A stretch of DNA of 64,000 bases from Aptenodytes patagonicus. Its lineage: Eukaryota > Chordata > Aves > Sphenisciformes > Spheniscidae. Both the position numbers and the translations under genes were made by a program. The stretch lies in the NCBI RefSeq assembly GCF_965638725.1, contig NC_134975.1, forward strand, positions 186,001 through 250,000, read 5' to 3'. Positions 31,226 through 40,150 of the stretch are shown piece by piece. A model generated the notes under the pieces. It was not told the DNA's origin. It ran no database searches and saw only the letters and a program-made list of their open reading frames with translations. How positions within the stretch are numbered: position 1 is the first letter of the stretch; every line of letters begins with the position of its first letter.

Positions 31226-34200
31226 ATGGCGGCGGAGGAGCCTCAGCAGAAGCCGGAGCCGCTCGGCGGCGACGCGGACGGTACCGACGGCCCCCGGCCG
31301 GGTCCCCCCCGGGGCCGTCTCCCCGGGCCTCCCCCTGCGTCCCGGCACCCCCCCGGGGACCCCCGGACCGGGAGCACCCCGGCGCCCTACGGGGGACCCC
31401 GCGCTGGGGCCCGGTTCCCCCCCACGGGGCACCCAATACCCCCGTAGCCCCCCCGTGGTTCCCCGGTGCCCCTATAGGCCCCGCCGAGGCACCCCCACAG
31501 CACCCCGGCACCCCCACGTCCCCCCCGAGGCACCCCCACGTCCCCCCCGAGGCACCCCCACAGCACCCTAATCCCCCCGCAGCGCCCCAGGGCCCCCCAA
31601 GCACCGCAACGTCCCCTGTAGCCCCCCGCAGGCCCCCCGTAGCACCCCAGTCTCCCCCCGGCACCCCAATACCCCCATGGCCCCCCCCGGCACCCCAACA
31701 CCCCCCTGTAGGTCCCCTACAGCACCCCAACACCCCCATAGTCTCCTCCTGGCACCCCGATGCCCCCCATGGCCCGTCCCCAAAGCACCCCGACCCCCCC
31801 AAGAGGCATCTCCCCGGCGTCCTGCCACCCCCCAAACCCCCCCAGGATCCATTTTGGGGGTGCCCACCCCACCCGTCTCCCCCAAACCCCCCATCGGCGG
31901 GGTGAAGAGACCATGGGGGACCCCTATGAAATCGGGGGGCCCCTCTGAACCCCAATATCCCCCCAAAAAGGCGTGAACTGCCTGGCCTACGATGAGGCCA
32001 TCATGGCACAGCAGGACCGGATCCAGCAAGAGGTGAGAAACCCCACCACCACCCCCCCAAAACCTCCTCGGGGGGTCCCCAAATCCCTCCCGGCCCCCTT
32101 AGGGGGGTCCCCCCAATCCTGACGGCCCCCATCGGGGCGCAGATCGCGGTGCAGAACCCGTTGGTGTCGGAGCGGCTGGAGCTGGCGGTGCTGTACAAGG
32201 AGTACGCCGAGGACGACCACATCTACCAGCAGAAGATCAAGGTGGGCACCAGAAGGGGACGGGGGGCAGCCGTGGGGCACCAGAAAGGGATGGGGGGCAG
32301 CCGTGGGGCACCAGAAGGGGACGGGGGGCAGCCGTGGGGCACCAGAAAGGGATGGGGGGCAGCCGTGGGGCACCAGAAGGGGACGGGGGGCAGCCGTGGG
32401 GCACCAGAAGGGGACGGGGGGCAGCCGTGGGGCACCAGAAGGGGACGGGGGGCAGCCGTGGGGCACCAGTACAGGACGGGGGCAGCCGTGGGGCACCAGA
32501 AGGGGACGGGGGGCAGCCGTGGGGCACCAGAAGGGGACGGGGGGCAGCCGTGGGGCAGCAGTACAGGACGGGGAGCAGCCGTGGGGCACCAGTACAGGAC
32601 GGGGGCAGCCGTGGGGCACCAGAAGGGGACGGGGGGCAGCCGTGGGGCACCAGTACAGGACGGGGGGCAGCCGTGGGGCACCAGTACAGGACGGGGGCAG
32701 CCGTGGGGCACCAGAAGGGGACGGGGGGCAGCCGTGGGGCACCAGTACAGGACGGGGAGCAGCCGTGGGGCACCAGAAGGGGACGGGGGGCAGCCGTGGG
32801 GCACCAGTACAGGACGGGGAGCAGCCGTGGGGCACCAGAAGGGGACGGGGGGCAGCCGTGGGGCACCAGAAGGGGACGGGGGCAGCCGTGGGGCACCAGT
32901 ACAGGAGGGGGAGCAGCCGTGGGGCACCAGAAGGGGACGGGGGGCAGCCGTGGGGCACCAGTACAGGAGGGGGAGCAGCCGTGGGGCACCAGAAGGGGAC
33001 GGGGGGCAGCCGTGGGGCACCAGTACAGGAGGGGGAGCAGCCGTGGGGCACCAGAAGGGGACGGGGGCAGCTGTGGGGCACCAGAAGGGGACGGGGAGCC
33101 TTGAAGGGTACCGTGTCCCCTGGGGTGTCCCTCGTGGTGCCCCCCGGGGTGCCCCCGTGCCCCCCCCGACCGCCCGCCCCCCCGAGCAGGACCTGCTCCA
33201 GAAGTATTCCTACATCCGGAAGACGCGGCCGGACGGGAACTGCTTCTACCGAGCCTTCGGCTTCGCCCACCTGGAGGCTCTGCTGGAGGACGGCCAGGAG
33301 CTGCAGCGGTGCGCCACGCCCGGGGACCCCCCCCGGACGCCTGGGTGCCCCCCCGGACGCCTGGGTGCCCCCCCGGACGCCTGGGGGTCCCCCACCCAAG
33401 TCCTCTGGGTCCTTCTTGGCCCCCCCCGGTCCCCAGCTTGGACGCCTGGGTGTCCCCTGGGTGTGTCCCCCTCCCCGAGCCCCCCGGGTCCCCTTCCCCC
33501 CCCCCCCCCAACATCCGAGTCCCCCCCCAGACGCCTGGGTCCCCCCCAGGTTCAAGGAGGTCTCTGCCCGCAGCAAGGAAGAGCTGGTGGCGCAGGGCTT
33601 CACCGAGTTCACCATCGAGGACTTCCACAACACGGTGGGGACGCGGGGACGGGGGGGGGCACGGGGAGACGGGGGCGGCACGGGGAGATGGGGGGAGTGC
33701 AGGGAGACGGGGGGGAACAGGGACATGGGGGGGCACGGGGAGACGGGGGGAGATGAGGGGGGGCGCGGGGAGACGAGGGGGGGCATGGGGAGATGGGGGG
33801 GCACGGGGAGACGAGGGGGGGCGCGGGGAGACGAGGGGGGGCGCGGGGAGACGAGGGGGGGCATGGGGAGATGGGGGGGCACGGGGAGACGAGGGGGGGC
33901 GCGGGGAGATGAGGGGGGGCATGGGGAGATGGGGGGGCACGGGGAGACGGGGGGAGACGGAGGGGTGCGGGGAGACGAGGGGGGGCACAGGGAGACGAGG
34001 GGGGGCGTGGGGAGATGGGGGGGGCACGGTGCCTGTGACCCCCTGTGTGACCCCATGACGGGGCACGTAACCCCACGTGTGCCCCCCCCGATGCGCGTGT
34101 GCCCCCCTGACACACCTGTGCCCCCCTGATGCGCGCGTGCGCCCCCCCTGACGCGCGTGCGCCCCCCCTGACGCGCGCGCCCCGCAGTTCATGGAGCTGA

Positions 34201-35346
34201 TCGAGCGGGTGGAGCGCCGCGTGCCGCTGCCGGAGCTGCTGGCCGCCTTCAACGAGCCCAGCACCTCCGACTACCTGGTGGTCTACCTGCGCCTGCTGAC
34301 CTCCGGCTGCCTCCAGCGCCACCGCCGCTTCTTCGAGCAGTTCCTGGAGGGCGGCCGCAGCATCAAGGAGTTCTGCCAGCAGGTACGGGCCTCGCACGGG
34401 CCTCGCACGGGCCACGCGCTGCCTCCCAGCACCCTCGCGCGGCTTCCCCCGGTCCTCGCGTGGCCCCTGCGTGGCGTCACGCGGCTTTGGGCGGCGTCTC
34501 GCAACGCCCGGGGCCCCCGCACGGCTTCGCGTGGTCCTTGCGGGGCCCCTCGGGTGGCATCTTGCAGCTTTGCGCGGATTTGCGCGGCCTCACGCGAGCG
34601 TCGCGCGGGCCTCACGCCACCGCCCAGCGCCCTCGCGCAGCTCCGCGTGGTCCTTACCGGGTCTCCTGCGGCCTTCGCGTGGCGTCTTGCGGCCTTCTGC
34701 AAACTTGCACGGCCTCGCGCTGCCCTTGCACGGCCTCGCGCAAGCCTTGCACGGGTCTCGCGTCACGTCCCAGCGCCCCTGCGTGGCTTCACGTGGCCCT
34801 CGCGTGGCATCACGCGGCCTCGCACGAGCCTTGCACGGCCTCGCGCTGCCCTTGCACGGGTCTCGCACCACCTCCCAGCACCCTCGCACGGCCTCCAGCG
34901 GCCCTCGCGTGGCCTTGCACGGCCTCGCGCTGCCCTTGCACAGCTTCACGCAGCTTCACGCGGCCTCCCACGGCCCTCGCACAGCCCCCCCGCGGGTGTG
35001 CGCGGCCTCGTGCTGCCCTTGCACGGCTTCGTGCAGCCCTTTACGGCCTCCGGTCGCCCTCGCACGACCCTCGCCCGGCCTTGCACAGCCCTCGCACGGC
35101 CTCCGAGCGCCCCTCGCACGGCCCCCTGACCCCCTTTTCCCCTGACAGGAGGTGGAACCCATGTGCAAGGAGAGCGACCACATCCACATCATCGCCCTCG
35201 CACGAGCCTTGCACGTCTCCATCCTGGTGGAATACATGGACCGGGGGGAGGGGGGCGCCACCAACCCCCACGTCTTCCCCGAGGGCTCCCAGCCCCGCGT
35301 CTGCCTCCTCTACCGCCCCGGCCACTACGACATCCTCTACAAGTGA
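31226..35346 (+). CDS. OTUB1: OTUB1, ubiquitin thioesterase (OTU deubiquitinase)
   Basis: Seven coding exons, all with GT/AG junctions: 31226-31280, 31971-32032, 32143-32241, 33190-33308, 33550-33634, 34188-34382, 35149-35346. They sum to 813 nt, or 270 residues plus stop, against 271 in human OTUB1. The product matches human OTUB1 almost throughout. OTUB1 cleaves K48-linked ubiquitin chains in the cytosol and also inhibits E2 enzymes such as UBC13 non-catalytically. The catalytic triad is visible: Asp87 and Cys90 in RPDGNCFYRAF (exon 4) and His264 in RPGHYDILYK (exon 7). An extra ATG precedes at 31223; I chose 31226 because it gives the family N terminus MAAEEPQQ. Introns are short and filled with C- or G-rich minisatellites. 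The frame is intact. Confidence 0.97.
32246..33100. repeat. 31-bp minisatellite in OTUB1 intron 3
   Basis: About 28 units of GGGGCACCAG(AAGGGGAC or TACAGGAC)GGGGGGCAGCCGT. Two main variants, AGAAGGGGAC and AGTACAGGAC or AGTACAGGAG, alternate toward the right, giving a 62-bp higher-order unit. It begins a few bases after the exon 3 donor. The minus-strand open frame of about 700 codons through it is an artefact of repetition and crosses real exons. Confidence 0.93.
33640..34060. repeat. G-rich minisatellite in OTUB1 intron 5
   Basis: Repeated GGGGAGACGAGGGGGGGC and GGGGAGATGGGGGGGCAC units of about 18-45 bp. Many runs of 4-7 G on the coding strand make it a strong G-quadruplex candidate in the pre-mRNA. 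Confidence 0.8.
34383..35140. repeat. CG-rich degenerate repeat in OTUB1 intron 6
   Basis: Irregular units based on CCTCGCACGGCCTCGCGCTGC and CCTTGCACGG variants fill the intron. The same style of sequence continues into the 3' untranslated region (35347-35570). Confidence 0.7.
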
Positions 35347-35577
35347 GCTCCTGCCTCGCACGAGGCCTCGCACGAGGCCGGCGGCGCCTCGCACAGGCCT
35401 GGCGCAGCTTCCCGAGGTTGCGACAGGGCTTTGCACGGGGCCTGCGGCTGCCTCGTGCAGCCTCGTGTGACCTCGCACAGCCTCGTGCAACCCGTGCACG
35501 GGCCTCGCGCGGACCCTGTGGGCCCTCGTGCAACCCTCGCACGAGCCCTCGTGCGGCCTCGCACGCACCACCCCCCC

Positions 35578-35583
35578 AATAAA
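35578..35583 (+). terminator. OTUB1 polyadenylation signal
   Basis: AATAAA lies 232 bp after the OTUB1 stop codon and is followed by a GT-rich stretch (TGTGCACGTTTATTTCGGGG), as expected of a polyadenylation site. Confidence 0.8.
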
Positions 35584-37055
35584 GACGCGGCCCCACTCGC
35601 TGTGCACGTTTATTTCGGGGTCTGGGTCCTGCGGACGGGACCCAGGCCATCAGGGTCAAGGTCTCATGGGACTTGGGGGGGGGGGGGGGGGGGGGCTGCT
35701 TGGGGGGCTGGGAGGGGGCGGTTGAGACCCCAGGGGGGCAGCTCGGGGAGGGGGGGGCAGATGGGGGCCCAGGGGGCACATGAGACCCCTTTAGGGGGCA
35801 CTTGGGGGTCTGGGGGGGCACTTGGGACCCCCTATGGGGCAGTTTGGGGGGGGGGAGATGGGGGCCCAGGGGGCACATGAGACCCCTTTAGGGGGCACTT
35901 GGGGGTCTGGGGGGGGGCACTTGGGACCCCCCCTATGGGGCAGTTGGAGGGGTAGTTGGGGGTTGGGGGGAGGCAGCTGAGGGTCCAGGGGGGCAGCTGG
36001 GGGGTGGGGGTCACTTGGGACACCCCCCTACCCCCTGCCGGGGGCAGTTGGGGGACGGGGGGGCAGCAGCTGGTGGTCCAGGGCCTCATCCTGCCCCAGG
36101 ACGCCACGGAGCACAACCCGCTCCTCCTGCCACGCGCGCGTGTGACGTCCTGGGACCCCCCGACCCCCAACTGCCCCCCAGGACCCCAAACTGCCCCTGG
36201 GGACCCTGACCCACACCCAGGGGCCCCCAAATTCCTCCCACCCCCCCCAAATCCTCCATTGTCCCCCTCCCCCACCTGCCGAAGGCGCTCATGGGGATCC
36301 ACGGGAGGGGGGGGCTGAGGAGCGAGAGCCCTCGTGTGAGGGGGTCCTCGTGCAAGGGGTCCCCGTGCGAGGCGTGTCCCTGCACGGGGGCCATCCCTGT
36401 GCCGTGGGTGCCCCTGTCCTCGTGCAAGCCCAGTCCTCGTGCGAGGCGGTGCCCACGTGACGGGGTCTCCCCGTCCTCGCACTACCCTCGCCCTGTCCCC
36501 GTGCAAGGCAGTCCCCGTGCGCCGCACATCTAGGGGCACGTGGGGCACCGGGGGGGCACGAGGCCCCCCCCCCCCAGCCTCCCCCTGCCGGCACCAGCCC
36601 CTGTGAGCCCCCACGTGCACCCCGGTGGTCTCCCGTGCGAGGCCCCATCGAGCCCCCGTGCAAGTGCCCCCCCCCCCCCCCCCCCGGGACCCCGGTGTCC
36701 TGGCGGGGAGGGGGCTCTTAGCCCCGACCTCCCTCCGGATTTACACCCCCCCCGCATTCCGCCCCCTCCTCCGCATTTACCCCACCCCCATCCCCACCCA
36801 CCCCCCCCCATCGCCCCCCCGGGCGCCCGGGTCCCCCCGCACTCCTGGGTCCCGCGCACCGGGAGGCGGTGCTCCCCCCCCCCGCCGCCTTCCCACGCCC
36901 GCAGCCGCCGCCGCCAGCACCGGGCCCGACCGCGCCGGCCGGTACCGACCCCGGTAAGGGCCCCCCCTCCCCCCTCGACCCACCCCCACCCTGCCGGAAC
37001 CCCCCAAAACCTCCCCCCCATCGCCCCCCGCATCCCCATTCCCCCCCCCGCGCCA
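35584..37055. other. GC-rich spacer with a local ~98-bp duplication
   Basis: Long G-runs (35673-35693) and a duplicated ~98-bp segment containing GGGCACATGAGACCCCTTTA at about 35750-35845 and 35848-35945. Short splice-like pieces are visible (for example a minus-strand MSAFG followed by GTGGGG near 36285), but I recognise no protein. MACROD1, which is adjacent to OTUB1 in human, was looked for and not seen. Confidence 0.45.
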
Positions 37056-37059
37056 CCCC

Positions 37060-37790
37060 AGTAACCAGTGATGCTCCAGCCCGGGGAGGGACCCAGGCGG
37101 CCGGGAGCCGGGCCCGTCCCCCCCCCCGGTACCACCGGACCGACCCCCCCTCCATGAGATCCCCCCAAATTCCCCTGACCCCCCCCGTAGCCCTCCGAAA
37201 CCGCTCCCCCCCCCCCCCCCCCCGGTACCCGGGATGCTCCAGCCGGGGGGAGGGGCCCAGGCGTCCGGGAGGGGGGGAGGGGAAGGGACCCAGGCGTCCG
37301 GAGACCTGACGCCCCCCCCCCCATGAGACCCCCCTGACCCCTCAAATCCCCCCAGCCCCTCCCGGAGCCCCCCAACACCCCCCCGCCCCCCCGCGGTACC
37401 CGGGGATGCTCCAGCCGCGGGGAGGGACCCAGGTGTCCGGGAGGGGGGGAGGGGAAGGGACCCAGGCGTCCGGAGACCTCACCCCCCCCCATGAGACCCC
37501 CCTGCCTCCCCACCCCCCCCGAACCCCAAAACCCCTCTAACCCCCCCAACTCCCCCCCCCCGGTACCCAGGGATGCTCCAGCCGGGGGGAGGGGCCCAGG
37601 CGTCCGGGGAAGCGACCCCCCCCCCTCCCTGAGACCCCTCCCTGGGCCCCCCAAAACCTCCCCGATCCCCCCAGCCCCCCCCCCCGGAGCCCCCCAAATC
37701 CCACCCCCTCCAGCACCCAGGGGTGCTCCAGCCGGGGGAGGGTCGTCCCAGGCGTCCGGGGCTGATGGGGGGGTGCGTTTAACCGGGGGG
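37060..37790. repeat. ~165-bp tandem repeat, five copies
   Basis: The GGTACCCGGGATGCTCCAGCC segment recurs at about 37070, 37233, 37405, 37572 and 37723 (spacings 163, 172, 167, 151). Each is followed by GGGGAGGG-CCCAGGCGTCCGG. The CCCAGGCGTCC core also appears in both orientations elsewhere, including OTUB1 intron 4 and 38360-38630. No gene. Confidence 0.85.
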
Positions 37791-38682
37791 GGGGCCGAGA
37801 TGGGGCGGCATCACCCGGACACTTGGGTCCCCTCCTGGGGGACGGGTCACATGACCCCTCGTGCGAGGCCCTCGTGCGAGGCCGCGGCTGACGCAAGGGC
37901 GACCCTGGGGCACGAGGGTCCCGGGGGGGGGGTCCCCTGGGCAGCTGCCGCTAACGAGGGGCGGTTTGTCAACGGCGCAGGTAATTAGCACCCGGGGGAG
38001 GGCAGGGTTGGGGGCCCGCGTCCTGGCGGGTGTCGCGCGAGGGCGGGTGTCGCACAAGGGCTCGTGTCGCACGAGGACCCCCCCCGGCTCACGACCCCTC
38101 TCCCCCCAAAGTGGCCCCCCCGGTGGGGGGGGGGGGGGGCCATGGAGCACCGGAGCTGCTAGCAGCGGCCTCGCGCCAGGACCCCGTCGCACCAGGACCC
38201 CTCGCACCAGGACCCTCGCACCAGGACCAGGGGCCGTCGCAGGCAGAGGACCCAGGTAGGGCCCCGCCCCCCCCTCCCCCCGCCCGGGTCCCCTGTGCTG
38301 GGGGAGGGGTCGGGGGGGGGGGTCCCTGCCCTATATGTGGGCTCAGGGGGGGCACCCTGCGCCCAGACGTCTGGGTCCCCTATGGGGGGGGGGGGGGGAG
38401 CGTCCTACCCTATAGGTAGTGTTGGGGGGAGCACCATGCCCCCCTATGGTGGGGGGGGGGGCTGGAGGGTGCTGGGGGGGGGTCCCTGCCCTATATATAG
38501 GGGCGGGACGGGGGGGGGGGGGGTGGGTGCAGCACCCGGACAGCTGGGTCCCCTATGGGGGGGGCTGGGGGTTCCCTGCCCTATCTACAGTGTCAGTGGG
38601 GGATGCAGGACCCAGACACCCGGGTCCCCTGCCCCCCCCCTTACCCCCCTCCCCTCCCCCCCCAGGACGCCCCCCTCCCCCC
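37791..38682. other. GC-rich upstream region of FLRT1
   Basis: Long G- and C-runs and short repeats, including CACCAGGACCCCTCG units at 38185-38230 and CTGGGTCCCCTAT elements. A plausible acceptor (CCCCCCCCAG) ends at 38664, just before the presumed FLRT1 coding exon. It probably holds untranslated exon or intron sequence. Confidence 0.4.
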
Positions 38683-39452
38683 ATGGCCCCCCCTCCCCCC
38701 TCCTCCTCCTCCTCCTCCTCCTCCCCCTCTCTCCCCCACCTGGGCCCTGACAGCCTTCGCCCTGGCCACCCTGCGGGGGGGGAGCCCCCCCCCTTTCCCC
38801 TCCCCCCTCCTGACCATCGTCACCGCTGTCACCGTCGTCACCGTCACCGCCGCCGCCTGTCCCGCCGTCTGCCGCTGCGCCGGCGGCCGCGTCTACTGCA
38901 ACGACCGGGGGTTGACGGCCATTCCCGACGGTCTCCCCCCCGGCGCTACCACCCTCTTCCTCCAAAACAACCGGATCGGCGACGCCGGCATCCCGGCGCG
39001 TTTGGGTCATCTGTCGGCGCTGAAAGTTTTATACCTCTACGCTAACGCCCTGGAGCAACTGCCGGCGTACCTGCCGCCGGCGCTGCGGGAGCTGCACCTC
39101 CAGGAGAACAACGTCCGCGGGCTGTGCCGGCGGGCGCTGGCGCGGGCGCCGCTGCTGGAGCGCCTGCACCTGGACGACAACTCGGTCTCGGCCGCCGGCA
39201 TCGAGGAAGACGCCTTTGCCGAAAACCGCCGCTTGCGGCTACTGTTTTTGTCCCGGAATCACCTCAGCAGCGTCCCGCCGGGGTTACCGCCGGCGCTGGA
39301 GGAGTTGCGGCTGGACGACAACCGGATTCACACCATCCCCCTCCGCGCCTTCGAGGGCCTGCCGGCGCTCCGGCGCCTGGTGCTGGACGGGAACCTGTTG
39401 GCCAACCAGCGGATGGCGGACGACACCTTCAGCCGCTTGGTCAACCTCAGCG
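38683..39452 (+). CDS. FLRT1: FLRT1, leucine-rich repeat adhesion receptor, 5' part only
   Basis: From 38855 the frame reads ACPAVCRC (LRR N-cap cysteines), then [11 protein letters not shown] and successive leucine-rich repeats to [11 protein letters not shown], where the assembly gap cuts it. The pattern closely follows the FLRT family. FLRTs are single-pass receptors that bind latrophilins and UNC5 and modulate FGF signalling. FLRT1 is chosen over FLRT2 and FLRT3 because of proximity to OTUB1, as in human. A hydrophobic signal-like stretch ([11 protein letters not shown], then [15 protein letters not shown]) precedes the N-cap. The start is unresolved: the best ATG (38683) is one base out of frame with the LRR frame, across a (TCC)n/poly-C tract. 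The remaining LRRs, the fibronectin III domain, the membrane segment and the tail are missing. Confidence 0.88.
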
Positions 39453-39652
39453 NNNNNNNNNNNNNNNNNNNNNNNNNNNNNNNNNNNNNNNNNNNNNNNN
39501 NNNNNNNNNNNNNNNNNNNNNNNNNNNNNNNNNNNNNNNNNNNNNNNNNNNNNNNNNNNNNNNNNNNNNNNNNNNNNNNNNNNNNNNNNNNNNNNNNNNN
39601 NNNNNNNNNNNNNNNNNNNNNNNNNNNNNNNNNNNNNNNNNNNNNNNNNNNN
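39453..39652. other. Assembly gap, exactly 200 N
   Basis: An uninterrupted run of N. FLRT1 breaks off on the left, with most of its single coding exon missing. POLA2 appears on the right without its first half. The true missing length must therefore be far more than 200 bp, so the size is a placeholder. Confidence 0.99.
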
Positions 39653-40150
39653 ATTTATTACATCATAAAAACAAGAGGCCGCGGCGGGAAAAACGCAGCT
39701 GAGGTTCCGAAACCTTGAAAAATCGGCATTAAAAAAAAAAACAAACCCCGCTGCCGAGGAGAGAGGCGGCTCGGGCGTAATCCCAAACCAGCCGGTTTTC
39801 GCCCTAAAAGTGACAAAAACAGCCGGTTTTCGCCCTAAAGTGACAAAAAAGCGCCGTTTTACGAGCGATTCGTGCTTTTTGAGCGTCCCCAGGGGGCCCG
39901 ACTTGCCCGCTCGGAGAGGATCCCGCCGCTTTTACCGCTCTCCCCTTCTGGGCTCGGTTCGCCCCGACCGCTTTGGGGTCGCGGGATAAAATTTGAGCTT
40001 AATTAACAAGAATAACTAAAAAAAAAAAAAAAAAACCAACCTTTTTCCAGGCGGTTTAACGTGTTTCGCTTTCGCTGGGGCTGGCGGCGGGGTGGGGGGT
40101 TCCTCCCCGCTTGTGGTTTTTCGCTGATTTTCACCGTTTCTTCGCAGTTT
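39653..40150. other. Probable POLA2 intron sequence
   Basis: No exon recognised. It contains a small direct repeat (CCGGTTTTCGCCCTAAA at about 39791 and 39821) and an A-run at 40018-40035. POLA2 upstream exons were looked for here and not found. Confidence 0.5.

Noticed and set aside
31987-34264. Minus-strand open frames of 675-708 codons
   Set aside because: They run antisense through OTUB1 exons and the intron 3 minisatellite, whose 31-bp unit keeps frames open. OTUB1 on the plus strand explains the region.
36060-36330. Short coding-like pieces (minus-strand MSAFG before GTGGGG; plus-strand LVVQGLILPQDATEHNPLLL)
   Set aside because: Too short, no family recognised, and no consistent exon chain.
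35584-38680. MACROD1 exons on the minus strand
   Set aside because: Expected from human gene order next to OTUB1, but no macrodomain or C-terminal segment could be recognised.
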